Source: Varroa destructor (lineage: Eukaryota; Arthropoda; Arachnida; Mesostigmata; Varroidae). Taken from it: DNA of 64,000 nt. The stretch covers positions 28,362,485-28,426,484 of the forward strand of contig NW_019211458.1 of NCBI RefSeq assembly GCF_002443255.2, written 5' to 3'. Numbering within the stretch: position 1 is the stretch's first letter; the number at the start of each line of letters is the position of its first letter. A program made the position numbers and the translations under genes. Shown here one piece after another: positions 23,660 through 36,473 of the stretch. A model generated the notes under the pieces. That model saw only the letters and a list, made by a program, of their open reading frames with translations. It was not told the origin of the DNA and did no database searches.

Positions 23660-23668
23660 TTTTAAAAT
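23588..23668. repeat. (AT)27 microsatellite between 13-bp direct repeats
   Basis: An uninterrupted AT run spans 23603-23656. TGATTTTTAAAAT is found immediately left (23588-23600) and right (23656-23668). The duplicated flanks could be a target-site duplication around an element reduced to its AT-rich part, or the product of replication slippage. Confidence 0.9.
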
Positions 23669-24473
23669 AATCAGGATAAATTTGCTAGAATATCTTCAGA
23701 ATCTTTAGATCTATTGAAAATATGCTTGGCCTTTCTATATATATAGTTTAGAGGTTCTATGCTGCTATCATCATGTTTTTTAAAGTTATGTCCTTTTAGC
23801 TTTTTAACCGTGATTTGCGCACCCATGAATGTCTTGTGAATGCCCATTTCGAAATTATATACACTTATATATTTATGTATACGTAGACAAACAAGGTATA
23901 TCAAGAATATATACATAGGTTGAATGACTATAACTGCAGGTAACTCATGTTTACATGTCAAACATGTAATTCATATTTAAGCTGGAAAATAATCTATACA
24001 AGATGTATAGCTTTTTTCCGGATATTCACAATTATAACCGTTTCGATCAACACACGTCGGACAAAATTGGGCTTTTAATTCTTAAAAAAAAATTTATTTG
24101 ATGAAGTTGCGGCGTCGTTTTGAGCAATTGCAATATTTAAGCCTCTTAATGTCGTCGATTTTTTGGCATAAACTTTATCTCTTAGATATCCTCCAAGAAG
24201 CAGTCGATCGGCATCAGATCTTAGGAACGAGCAAGGCACTTTATGGGATGTCTTTATATGACCCGTCTGCTTAAAAGTTTCTCATCAAAATATGCTCACA
24301 AAACACGGTGACAGTGCGCATGTGCTTTATCAAGCTGGAAATCAATTTTTTCTTTTCTCAGAGTTTTTTTGAGTTCGTACCAAAATAGATTCACGCCATT
24401 GTAGTAGGGCTTTATACTATCAAAAAAGGAATGGTCTAATTAAATTATAGTGCATACATTTTATGCAGCCCCG

Positions 24474-24476
<3 letters not shown>
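23669..24476. other. AT-rich non-coding stretch between two long AT microsatellites
   Basis: Nothing supportable seen. A 96-codon frame at 23671-23961 (-) has low complexity and no family match. Confidence 0.4.

Positions 24477-24517
<41 letters not shown>
24477..24517. repeat. (TA)n microsatellite, about 20 units
   Basis: An uninterrupted TA run of 41 bases, about 85 bases before the CpG-rich patch that begins near 24600. Confidence 0.9.
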
Positions 24518-24520
<3 letters not shown>

Positions 24521-24599
24521 AACACCTATGTATATTCCCTGACGCCTTTATGACACCGAATACTCTCGGATAGTAATAACACTTATCGTAGACTACAAC

Positions 24600-25005
24600 A
24601 CGATGGTGGATTTATTTGGAGTTCGGTCACGGAACGCAACCTCTACCGGCGGAAAGTCCGCCATCCTGCTCAAGTGAAGGGCGCAGTGGCCGCGCCAGAG
24701 CGACGTCCTCTTCGGCCTTTTTTCATATGACAGCTTTACGGAGGCACGCGCCCTTTTACTACGACTACTACTATCTCGCTTGTCATCGCAGGAAACAATT
24801 CGAGAGAATTCTAATTTTGCAGGTTTCCGTCGACCTCGCAGTTACCAACCGGAACTCTGCATCGGCGGACGACGACTAGCCGAAAATAAATGCGCTGTCA
24901 CTCAGAGGCCAGTCGGCAAAACACTTCACTGCGTTCGTAGCAGAAAAACGCCTCAAGCGCTAGCACCGAAAAGAGAGTTCCACCATTTCTTCCCTAGATG
25001 AGTAG
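24600..25005 (+). other. CpG-rich island in AT-rich surroundings, possible promoter or small gene
   Basis: CpG is frequent here and sparse in the kilobase on either side. An ATG at 24603 has A at -3 and G at +4 and opens 23 codons (MVDLFGVRSRNATSTGG...) up to a donor-like GTGAAG at 24674. A good acceptor (pyrimidine-rich, then CGCAG) ends at 24791 and stays in frame to a TAG at 24877-24879, which would give a 52-residue spliced product. A second frame after the same acceptor stays open to 25001. No family is recognised, and a GC-rich patch leaves frames open by itself. It could equally be the CpG-rich 5' end of a longer gene or a regulatory island. Confidence 0.25.
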
Positions 25006-26066
25006 AACTCGACTCTTACAGCGTTTCAGCTCGCTCTGCTTCTTCATGAGTGTACCTCGAGTTTGCCTTTTGGTCCGTTCAGGTGAGCTCTTACCCCCAG
25101 AACCATTGGTTATGCTGACCGAACACTAACTGGTCTGGTTTTATCTATTTGTTCAAGTACCTTTCATATTTGATTCAGTAAGGAAAGGCGATTGTAGCAA
25201 GCTGAGAATGCAAAGGAATGACTATGTAAAACCTTTTGTTGGATTTGGCCTTTACCTCCATTAGCGAAGAATGATGTTTTTATAGGGAAGAAATGTATTG
25301 AATTTAGATTTAGAGCTCATAAAATAACAGTATGTTTTTTCTATTTGCACATCATGACGCTTTGATACAACTTTTTCTTACAGTAGAAAAAGACGATTGG
25401 CAGAATTTGCCACAATATCTCTCTAGTATGGAGGCTACTTCCGTGTGATTCAATTATTTTGTTCAACTTCAGGCTTTTTCTGAGTTGACGATGAGGAGCG
25501 GCTGAAGCAGATGCCAAGACTGACAGTAACGACGATGCTTCAATTGCCAAGATAACGGTCAAATTCAGTATTTCGATTCTGTGGCCACCATCATACCACC
25601 CAAACGCTTAGGGCGAGTCCGATTTTTGAATAACGATTGCAACATTGTTCAAGTTAGCTGGTTTAATTTTGAGGCCGGTTAAAGCTCCTTCAGGCTATTT
25701 CTCTCGTTTAATTTTGCCCTTTCATATTTAAGGAAAATATTCTATGGCTGCAAAACCCTGACCAAAATTACGCCATCATAAGGTTATACTTTTAGTAGTA
25801 TGCCGCATATGGAGTGCAAGCATACATGTCTTTGAGAAAATCGAAAATAGAAACAATAGATATGGCACGCTTCGAAAGCAGAAGTATTGCTTCTTCTTAA
25901 AGTTACAAAAAATGAGCTTTGAAAAATCTTTCTCTAAGGATCTATTTACAGACCAGTTGCATAAAGCAATCCATTCGCTATACTTTTATTTGAATATATT
26001 ATATGCAATTATATAAGGTTTTGTATGTAGCTTCTCTGTTTAATAAACTTAGTGCAAATATAACAG
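25006..26066. other. Non-coding stretch
   Basis: Nothing supportable seen. Confidence 0.4.
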
Positions 26067-26106
26067 TGACGTGATATGTCTTATCTTGACGTGATATGAT
26101 TTATCC
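26067..26106. repeat. 20-bp tandem duplication
   Basis: Two adjacent 20-base units, both starting TGACGTGATATG and continuing with a TTATC, are nearly identical (26067-26086 and 26087-26106). It may be a recent slippage duplication. TGACGTGA also resembles a CRE-like site, so two such sites lie side by side. Confidence 0.7.
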
Positions 26107-27283
26107 AAATAGGTATTTTTTGAAAAGACTAAAATACAGGAACGCCTATTTAAAGCATATGTTTAAGTGAATTCGTCGCTTTGTTAAGCACAGAGACAGG
26201 TCCAATTAGGACACTGGCTAAGCCCTTTTAAACTAGCTATATAGAGCGCGGTATCTGTTACTTTTACGAGGTACCTTGTATATACACTAGTTGTCCATAG
26301 GAACCAGATTTTCCAGTGAATGGAAGATTACCTCAACTATTAGAAAATGAACCCAATCAATTGTAACTTGTGTGCGTAATGTAAAGTACGTCTGCAAAGT
26401 TAGATTTTTTAACGATTTTCAACTTAAATGTTCATTGCACGAAATGCTAGATATGAACCAAGGCAGCGAACCATTGTTGAATTTCAATACAAATCTGTTA
26501 ATGTTTCCAGTTCAGGTTCGATAACAGATTAATCATGCGCGTCTACAGTGGGTTTAATCAAGACACAGGTACTTTTCTAGTAGTCGTCCTCGTCAGCTCC
26601 AAGATACTTTGTCGCAAATATCATAATGATAAATGGAATCGTGTTGCCAGAAGCCAGTTTTCGTTTTGCAACCATTCCCAGGTATCGACTCCGTTTATCT
26701 TTGCCTAACTATTTACTTAACTTTACCAGGAAGTTAGTGCCTCCTGATAAACTTAATGACTTGTCCCTAATTTATGCTCATGGGACATAGCAGCTTAAGG
26801 CGTAGTCGCTCCGCTAGAAGGACGATGTCGGATGTGAGCATATGCGCAGAATTGGACTTCAATGTTGAAACGTTTTACTTCAGATTGTGATCGGATATTA
26901 TTGTCATGTAGAAAACAATTGAACGTAGACGATTTACTTCGCTTATTCAAGCTTGCACTTCATCATTGTAGCTACAGAAGGCTTCTGTTAGTTGGACTTC
27001 AACGAAGAGAATCAGGCTTCGAATCGCAAATAGTACCTACACACCGAAAGATGCCCCCTTGCCGTTATAGACAACGTACGATAGAGAAACGATTTATGAT
27101 AAACACTGGGTTTATTAACAATATAGAATCTGTCATACTCGGACCCCAAATCAACATACATGGGATAATAGCAGCTTGAACCCTGCATGCCTGAACCTGT
27201 CTTGAACTCAAATGATACAATCAGACTATGACAGAAAAATATATTTATTCCTGATAGAATTTATCGATTAAGGTTTTAAAAAC
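26107..27283. other. Non-coding stretch
   Basis: A 105-codon ATG frame at 26862-27179 (+) has no family match and is within chance expectation. Part of it (near 27015) contains CTTCGAATCGC, a possible degenerate B-box, but no convincing A-box precedes it. Confidence 0.35.
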
Positions 27284-27322
27284 TTTTTTTATAGAACAAT
27301 TTAAAATTGTTCTATAAAAAAA
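27284..27322. repeat. 39-bp perfect hairpin, 19-bp arms with a single central base
   Basis: Seven T followed by ATAGAACAATTT at 27284-27302 is mirrored by AAATTGTTCTAT and seven A at 27304-27322, leaving one unpaired A. A transcript would fold into an almost loopless stem; the DNA could extrude as a cruciform. It may be a tiny palindromic element or the remains of two inverted element ends. Confidence 0.85.
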
Positions 27323-30300
27323 AAAACAGAAAAAATTCGTATAAATTTAAGGTCGCTCTTACTCGAAACCCTCAGCGCGTTTTCCTATAGTAAATCGACA
27401 CCAGAAGTTGCCCTTCCTCCGCAGACTGTGCCTAGCTCAAAGTTCAATACTATAAAACATAATCGCAACAAAAATTCCATCAGGACTAGCGTAAATGGCC
27501 GCTGAATCATTCTAATGTCCTTTAGATTCATGTTGAAGATAAATGCGGCTCTTCACCTCACTGCTACTGAAAGGTGACAGCATCAACTAAACACTTGCTT
27601 CAAATTTTCCTAACAAAGAGAGAAAAAATATAGCTGGAATGGGCAGCAAAAGAGGACATAGTAGCAACATAACAAAATCATACAAATCTCTAAAATATAC
27701 CAAACAACATGTTGCCTATAAGACAAAGCAGACACCAATTAGAATGGCAAAATCAAATATATTCTTTCAATGCCACATCGTTTTACACGAATAGTTTCGC
27801 TAAAGATTCCGTTTATGATACTGCGCAACAAAAGGTCGTCGTCAACCCTCAACATTTAAACAGAGCCAAAGATCAGATCTCTATCAAGCAGATACAGCCT
27901 CTTAGTTTTCTATTCGCTTTCATTAGTAATATGTTTTTCGCTTCCTATGAGTAGAAAAAAAGGCTACTTTCCTGAAGTCCATTCTGCAAGTACTTGGAAG
28001 TTGACAAAGTCTTGTCAATCAGAGTATACAGAACATCATCTATGGTAATTTCATAATGTTTGTTAACATCGAATCAACGATATTGATTTTTCACCGTATT
28101 TGTTAACTAAATAAACTTGATTCATCAATAATATATATATATAATACAAATGATGTACTTGTAAATATTCGAATGTACTATCATGTTACGTGTTAGATAT
28201 CGTGCCTTTAAATTTCGACATATGTGTTAACTTCCATAGTTAATACGTCATATTAAATTAATTTAGTGCAATATTATGTTTTTTCTTTAGTTCGATGTTC
28301 TTTTTCAAACGCACAGAAGATTGTAGAAATCGCTGAACAGCTTTCCAAGTCCTTGGCTCCTTTTTGACCGATCTCGATTGTTGAATAGGCACAACTTACA
28401 GAGTATTCCACAAGCCATTTTAACGATTTCGCTTACCCATAGCCCGAAGGTTTTCTCTGGCCTCGGATACCGAACAGACTTCGAAAGGCTCGAAGCGCCG
28501 GAAACAGACACGAAGATCTCAGTGTTCCGCTAGCAATATTTCTCGTCGTCAACTCGATCAACATTACTACCATCAACTTTAGGCCGGAGGATTTGCTAAG
28601 GCGTCGTTAATAACACGAACAACTCAAAAGTTGATAGGTACAAAGAGCAAGATATTTTTGTATAGCTCAAAAACATAGAAAGAATGGTGGTCTAGAAAAG
28701 ATCGACAAATCGAAAGGTATTGAAGGAGTGTTTCTTATACGAATGTTGATATCAACAGTGTTGAACACAAAAAAGCATGTTGCCGAGTCGCTGAGGTCAA
28801 CAGAACCCAAATTTGGTTGCCTAACCAAATTACCTAACCTAACCAAAACAACAATTTAAAGACATTGAATACAGTTTTACGGCCAGAGGATCTACTTGAA
28901 CATACATTTAGTGCAACTGAAAAAATGTTTAAGGAAACTTTGATTCATTCATTTGAAGCTGAAGGGACGATGCACTTTTTTCTTGAAACCATTGTCCCTT
29001 TGAGACATGGAGCTCACTCTGAGGGTCAGCATTATTACTGATTTACTGTGTAACACTCGTAATCATGCATCAGTGGATATAGAACGAAGCTTTACACTAT
29101 CAGGACAATACGGATTATATTTAAAAAACGAATGATCATGGTTCGGAGTAGACAAAGACATCAAGGTGGATGATCCTGGTCTCACCTTACTGATAAAAAT
29201 AATTCCTAAATAAGAATTTAACACCAACCACGTCTTTAATATTCAAAGCAATTCAGATTCGCCTGCCTCACTTGCTACCTGCCATAATTATCCAACGACC
29301 CAAGCGTCAATTAGATATGATAAAATTTAACAGACCCTAAAACTCGAGTATGATTCACAGGGAACTAGTTTGTAGTAACCACTCACACGGATCACGCCAT
29401 TTGGCGTACGGCTCAAACGATGCCATAAATAAATGGCGCCGATTAAATGTCTTTTTATTTGACATTTTAGCTTTTGTATTCCGTCCGTAGCTTATTTTCC
29501 TGCCTGTCAACAAAATTCCTTGTGGTCGCGTTTCGTTGTCGACACAAATAGCGTTTTATGTAGCGCTTATGTATAAGCGAGCTAGCCGTTTTAAGCTTCA
29601 TTTAAATCTAAAACGAACCAGACTAAAAACGGGTTAGATTAGGGTTTTAAACCAACCTTGCAGCTAATTAGCTCAGGATGAGGATGCACTATAGTATCCA
29701 AGCAGGGCTTCCCACTTTCAGACTTCAAGTTTGTCACTGTATACATACTTTATCTCATTTGCCGGAAGTGTGGTAAATATGCAATGATAAAAGAGGCTGT
29801 AATTGCTAAACTAAATTTACGAGACACGGATTTATTTAACTGTCACCTCTGTTATGTTATTAATTGTAAACTTTTTGCTGTACTCCCTTCGCTTCTTCAT
29901 TGCCAGCTAAATGTTTTTGACGCACAGGTATCTTGCCCATTTGCGCAAACCAATACTGAACTCATCTAGATGTTACAGAAGTATACAATTTTCACTCTGA
30001 CGAGACAACCGTCGCCTTCATCCCGAGAGCTATTGGGCAAATTGAAGAATTTGCCCGGTTAAAGCCGATATATAGATAACTAATACTTGAAATGTCTTAT
30101 CAAATGCAATTTTCTTAAATTTCTATTATACACTGCATTATGCAAGCAGTACTATGCCAGTTTTTAAAACAGGTAGTTTTTCATTCCTGTGGAATCCACC
30201 TAAATACTGTGAAGCCAGACATGGTACTAGCCTTCACCTCCGTCCTACCAGATTTTGCGAGCCGTATTTCACGATTGATATAGGCACATACCTCTTCATA

Positions 30301-33246
30301 CAATTTCCCAGCGGAACGCCGCTTCAAAGGCGGCAACGAATCTTCCAGCATCTTTGTCATGTCTAAGCTGTAAATTCACGGAGTTGCATATTTCCTCTAT
30401 CATACGGATTCTACAAATAGAATAAGAAAATACATTTCTAAAGGTAGTAGGGATGCAAAAAATAGGTTAGGCTGTAGGGCCTATCCTACAAGACTAATTA
30501 GCTGGGACACGCAATCCAACAACCTATATAGGGATGCAACAGTGTTACTGCAGTATGATATGATTATCAATGGGAAATCTGTGACTGCTTCATATTCAAG
30601 GAGACCACTGCATAAAGTAGCTATAATGGCTAATCGGCGAACAATTTGGAATAGCATGTTAGAGTACTGAAGTGTAACCACGAAGCGATCGACTTGATCA
30701 TCAATGCGACCCAATCGCACTGTATGAATAGAAAAAAACCCGTGCAAGTGTGTGTTTTTTATTATCACCACATATCCTGATGATAGTTGTTACAGCTGGG
30801 CAAATCTATACTAATCCAACTGCTCATGGGTCTCCTAAATTTGCTCCCTGCAGGGATATCATGCAACGAAAAAATTGCCTAATTGGCACGACTTATTTCC
30901 TCAATATCCGGTGGGGCAACTATGACAAAGGTTGGAGTGTTTTTGCTGTTCGAGAGACACCTCGTGTTTTTTTCTCCATATCGTCGATGTTCTACTTGTT
31001 CACCGGCTGGCCATATACTAGCGCGAGTGTGGGTCGCGCAGCGCATCGTCATACAGACGATTCCTGCACGATTCTTATCGGCCAGAGAAATGTAAACGGT
31101 AAGCGGTAATCATCAATCGTTGCACAGTGTATGGCCGTATGATGTGGGACTCACTTTTAGCTCGAGCGGCATCCCACGTGAGCTGGAAATTAGGAAATGC
31201 TACTGCTTGTGGCAAGCGCTACTGCATCGACGACTATGTGTTAGTCAAGCGGCTATTTACCGTACACTACGCTGTTTATCCTGAATCGAATTTTTTTGTA
31301 CGATCCGTTGTAGCAAAAAGCAGGAACCGGACTTGTTCTTGATACTGGCTATCTTAAAGTATGCCCGCGGTGTAGCCGCCAATGCCGCAGCCGGTTAAGA
31401 AAACCAATAATGTCCACTCATGGGGCCAAGCCTGCGGGGCCTGTCGTACATAGGGATTTGGTCATGCGTAGAGACACGCCGAACGATGGGGCATTCGAAG
31501 GAAACAAAACAGAAATCTTGTTACCACCACGTCCGCCATGAAGGCAACAGCAAGATGTATTGAGGTCATTGACGGGGTGGTCAGCAGCCTACAAAAAGGC
31601 CGAAAGCCAACATTGACGCTGAGAAGAGACAAGAAGAGATGCTTCCAATGGCAAAGTGTAGAGGGTAAATTCGCAAGAGTGGGGTAAGAAGAACAGATCC
31701 GCGCTGGGATTGCAACGGAAGCAAAAGGAGGAAAGGCTAAAAAGCAGCAGGATAAAAACATACGACCACTACGCATGGCAGGCAATCGACCAAAATCGGT
31801 TCGGCGCCTCACGTCGTAGTGTCATGGTATCAACGATAAGACTGATGAACGGATGGGCATTCGAGTTTGCATACACAAACCGCTCTGTCGATAACAGTAC
31901 CCGTGTTTCTTACCACGTCGTGCAACCCGAATGCTCGCTGCGATCGAAGCCGACTAGCTATACCGAGAAAAATACGAGGGAAGCAGAAATTATACTAGAA
32001 TAATCTAGAATTACAATGCTCCAAACAATGTTAGTCGTATGACTTTTTTTAGCTACTGAATTGTGCGTCAGTGGGCCCCTCGTTCAGTGAACGCGGTAAG
32101 GTACGTCAATACGAGGATGGTGTTTTTCATCTGTAACTCTTTAAAAGGGACTCGAATGTACGTACAGTTTCAAAAAAAGGGGAAAAACATGTTTTGAGTA
32201 GAGTGTTTACCTAACAGAAGTTAACGAAAAGAAGAAAACGAAAGACCTCAGAAAGATCAAATCGACATCGCAAACATCTAGCGTTCCGGTAACTATCCTA
32301 AATGACAAACTATCTGCCAACTGCGTAAGATACTTTTAGAAGTCATCACCTCAGGTTTGGAAGTGACTACAGCGGTATTATTCGTCCATTAGGGATCTCT
32401 GTAATCTCAATGCAACCAAGCAAGGCCAAATTGGAGATGATTAACCAAAGTGACAGCTTACCTACGTCCGTCATGTGTGCTTCTGGTCGACCTCGTCAAC
32501 GATGCTTGCTGAGACGCGACTAAGAATGCTGTCGGATAACGCTCGCTGTTGACGTAAATGCCGGAATTAGCCGAAAATCCACGAAAGCAAACCCACGCAG
32601 GCGGCAATGGTGCTTAGAGTAGCGAGTTAGTTCATTATCCTGGATCACTTTTCTCCCTCAGACTAAAACGCATAGGCCAATCTCGAGAAACCTCAAGCTG
32701 TTCACCTCTCCCGTGCTGCATTTCTGTGGGGTAATGTCGATATGCACACACCGTACGGGGTTTTACGGATTTTTTTCCCACAGCAGCAAACACGAAACGA
32801 AAAAATAGCCCCTGTGGAAACTGTGTCATGTTACGAACAGATTACGTATAACTCTTAAATTACAGTGATTAGCATTTTATTATTATTAATACCAGTAATC
32901 AAAATAGGCCCAAGAAACCGTACTTCTTAATCAAGTTACAGACGACTCTAGATAAAATATTTTGTGCCAGCCATATCAATTGGCAAAACAAGCCGGAGAA
33001 TTACATAAGCCTCTATAAACATGTACCAAACCTAGCTTGGGAAAACCATTTGTAAGCTGATGACACATCAACACTTCGTGTAGCCACACCTCGACAATAG
33101 AAGTCTAACAATATAAACACTATCGCGCCTAACTTCGCACATATAAGGCACCATATGTCAATGGCAGAGCTTATTATATAGCATTCAAAATTCAGAACTC
33201 ATGATCTAATCACTGAGCGACAAAAGAGCTAAGAACATATACTTCG
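27323..33246. other. Long non-coding stretch, slightly GC-richer near 31.0-32.0 kb
   Basis: Open frames of 96-119 codons at 30481-30771 (-), 30750-31109 (+), 31462-31812 (-) and 31710-32003 (+) overlap one another on both strands, as expected from locally raised G+C, and show no domain. At about 33048-33077 (+) a frame reads a stop then ADDTSTLR, vaguely like the LINE YADD box with Tyr lost; too short to call. Confidence 0.3.
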
Positions 33247-33295
33247 GCCAACTGATCCAGTGGCTAACATTGCCTCTCATTGGATTTTAGCATTT
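33247..33295 (+). mobile_element. tRNA-derived SINE-like copy (copy C, 5' part)
   Basis: GATCCAGTGGCTAACATTGCC matches the A-box and following bases of copies A, B and D (CAGTGG-TAAC, TTGCC). The B-box region is not recognisable downstream, so this is a truncated or decayed copy. The call rests on about 25 similar bases. Confidence 0.35.
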
Positions 33296-35097
33296 TTAAA
33301 AAAAGAGCCGAATAGGCATGGGGTGATGCATAACGAAAGAATCGACGGGACCAACTTCAACCGTACGGGTCGAGCGCCTGCACTCAGCCCATACTACCGC
33401 GATAATGTCCAGCCGCGTACAAACATTGGATTATATAAACCCGTGTAAGACAAACCATTGAGGACAACACGCATTCGTTGAAAATCGCTCTAGACCTCGG
33501 CGTTTACAATTTGCTTGAAAATACAACAACGATTTTCATTGATGCTATTTTCTACACATCGAATTATACCTAGGAAGTATTTCGAACTATGACAGGTGTT
33601 TGAGAATACTACGCAGTCTACACTGAAATCATTCGGATTGTAGCCGGTCATCGAGGCTGGCAACCATCTGTTTTGCCGTTCTTCTCAGATAAAGCTGGCT
33701 AAAAATGGTGCACGACAATCATATATAGGCAGTATAGATTCGTATTAATCTTATATTCATCATTCAAGACTGTCGTGCCAAGTTGGTTCACTTATAATGT
33801 ATGATCATACATTTCCGAACCTATCAAAGCAATCAACATGGTTCTAAGGATAAGAAATACAGAAATAGAAAAAAAAATCGAAGCCATTTATTATGCTTCG
33901 TAACACATTCTAAACGCGATACCGTTCATACGAATGCGCTGTACGTTACGACGTAGAATTTTTCGTGGCTTTTAGCGAAAAACTTTCCACTGTATATTCT
34001 TCAAGTGTAGGTAACTTCGCTTGCTGCTTAAGCGACAAAACGCTTATAACCGAGCGCATTAATAGCGTAACAACTTGTTAACTTTTGGGGGTAACCGCAT
34101 ATTGTAGTCTACGATTGATACAACGTTTTTTATTTAAAGCTAAACCTAAAAATCTGTTTCAAAGTGTTTATATTCAACTGATAGTACTTAGTGTTAGGAT
34201 CCGGCTATTGATCAGTACAAATACATGCTTTCTATAATGTTTCTTTATCTAACCACACTCGTCACAGCCCTTAGACTTGTTAGCCAGAAAAAAAGTTCCT
34301 GTTATCGACTGCGTAAGTTATTCGTGTTTTTCGTGCGTTAGTATTCTACTCGAGCAAAGCGTGTCTACATAAATGAGACGAGAAAAAACTACAGACGACT
34401 CTGGCAGCGTAGCAGGAAAAATGTTCAGTATTGATATCGATGTTGCAAGAACCTCAGTATAAATATATACATACATCTATGTAGAAAACGTTTATTTTAT
34501 CCGAGATCTAAGGTGTAAGCACAAATTCATCGTCATGGCTTGCCAGAGGAAGTATGGAGAAGCTAGATTTTCATCCGAAGGCGTTCGAAACTGCTTACAC
34601 ACTTGCGGTGTTTGTGTCATGTTGGGAACATTCAGCACGTATACCTTTTCAAGAGCGTTTAATAACTGAGTTGCTCAAAAATTAAATTTGATTACAGTTC
34701 CGTAAAATGATATCTCCATAAAACCATGTGTGATGATGAAATCAGTAGTCAACTTTAGATACTAGTCCACCTTTCGTAAACACGTATGATTGTTTATCGG
34801 TTATAGCTTCACAACAAACCTTGAAAACTTAAATGGTAACAAACTCACTATTACCTTATTCATGTTATTTATACTGGCCTTTGACCCAGTCTACAATTCT
34901 ACGGTCGATGCAAAAACGCAGAACCGGTTGCATGCCGTTGAAACGCTGGGTCGACGTGATTCCTTCTGAAAGATCGATGATTACCGATCTCACCTCTGAG
35001 CGAATTTTTTTCAAAGGGTATTTTTAAATTACATCGATTAGGACCTTTACGGCGAGGAATTCTTTCGGCGAGAGGTAAATACAATTTAAAAATTGGC
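33296..35097. other. Non-coding stretch
   Basis: Nothing supportable seen. Confidence 0.4.
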
Positions 35098-35117
35098 ATA
35101 TATATATATATATATAT
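35098..35117. repeat. (AT)10 microsatellite
   Basis: Uninterrupted 20-base AT run. Confidence 0.9.
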
Positions 35118-35993
35118 CTATATTACAAGAGATTGAAGTTAAAGTTGGGCTCTGTCCGTCGAAACCGTAGCCGTGCGTCAGTTTTCGTCACAGGTCCCCG
35201 AGCGAAAATTGCATCTCTCTCCAATCAGCATATTCTTGTTAGATTCATCTAGAGTATGTCGGAAACTAGGTACAGCAAAGTTCCTAGGTCGGATTGACTT
35301 GGCTTCTTCGAAGGGGAGCGTGATTGGCCTCATCCCTTCAGGCACACATGAAGGAGTCTGGGATAACGAAGGAAAGGAGAGAAACGAAGCCTGGGTGAAA
35401 CAAAATTGAAGAGAGTTCATATTCACGTATATAGCTAGCTAGCGAAAGGGAACTGTGGTGCGCACGGAGGCCGCTGCACACGAAGAGAATCTTTCCTGCG
35501 GCAAAAACATCAAAATCTGTCAGGTCAATAAGTAATAAATACGTGTGAAGTGCAACTACGCTGTTACTTCTCACATTAATACGCTCTGAACATGAAGGGG
35601 TACGAAGGAAAATGTTACGTCTTCCTTGTTCGGATGTTATTAAGTGCTGGAACCTCTTTCAGGGTGGTAGGCAGCCCAGCAACGGGCAGTGATGGCATAT
35701 ACCGATACCTGCTGTCTTGAATAAGCTAATGAATTAAACACGTACTTGCTGTTCAGTTAAAGCATTTTTGGTTAACGTTACAGTTCGCTATGGAAGATGT
35801 CACCCAACGGTGTCACGAGAGTGTCTAGCTCAAAAGAAAATGGGGGCGTGAAATTGGGTTCATGTAAGATCCACCGGTTAACTTTTAGGTAATACTACTA
35901 ATCAAATCTACGGTGATCTCTGTAAACAGCATTGATGCTGTTTTATCGTTGATATGTTTATCGTTCAGGTTCCTAGATACTTTTCGGCCAAAG

Positions 35994-36473
35994 CTAATAC
36001 ACTAGTCTACGAACCGAGCAATCAAAAAAGGATGTTAACCCGCTTGCAAGTAGTTGGCTAGTATACTTTGATGATTTTACTAGCTGAAAAAGATAGCAGC
36101 TAAACAAAAAATCCGCACGAAGATAGCCGGGAAAAAAGTAGTCATTAACACACGAAAAATATAGTTCAACATAGCTTTGTCGAAAGTGTTCGGTAGATTG
36201 GTTAAAGTCAGTTGTTATAACGTATTGACAATCAATTTCAATTAAAGCAAATAACATTATTTCATTAGGTGATATGCTGAATTGATGCGGGACACATAAG
36301 TGTTTGACAGTAGCAGTGGACCTAAAACTCGAGCTATTCATTTTAATAGCGAAATCATTGTCAAACACAGAGCGAGGCCAAGAACTCTTATCTTCTACAA
36401 CAGGTCCAAACGTTCCTATCTTTCTGTTATCTAAAGACAAAAGCGAACAATGATAAGTACATGCATTGTCCAA
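35994..36473 (-). CDS. Hypothetical open frame, about 160 codons, borderline
   Basis: This is the longest open frame after WARS2. It stays open about six codons further upstream (to about 36491) before an in-frame stop, with no ATG there; the first ATG is internal, about 115 codons before the end. The product starts LDNACTYHCSLLSLDNRKIG, has several Cys, Phe and Tyr residues, and a moderately hydrophobic segment (RADFLFSCYLFQLV). I recognise no domain. By my rough estimate a frame this long appears about once in four windows of this size by chance, so it may be noise, an internal exon lacking its start, or a remnant. Splice signals at either end are not strong. Confidence 0.2.
   Translation of the reverse strand: MDNACTYHCSLLSLDNRKIGTFGPVVEDKSSWPRSVFDNDFAIKMNSSSFRSTATVKHLCVPHQFSISPNEIMLFALIEIDCQYVITTDFNQSTEHFRQSYVELYFSCVNDYFFPGYLRADFLFSCYLFQLVKSSKYTSQLLASGLTSFFDCSVRRLVY

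Noticed and set aside
26950..27020. Possible tRNA-like B-box (GGCTTCGAATCGC) on +
   Set aside because: The A-box candidate needs an inserted base and the interval does not match the SINE-like copies.
31020..31080. HTDDSCTILIG on + as a mutated reverse-transcriptase box
   Set aside because: Needs two substitutions to become YADD, and the upstream sequence shows none of the expected fingers/palm motifs.
33048..33077. Stop followed by ADDTSTLR on +, a possible decayed YADD box
   Set aside because: Requires assuming a mutated Tyr and has no further reverse-transcriptase similarity around it.
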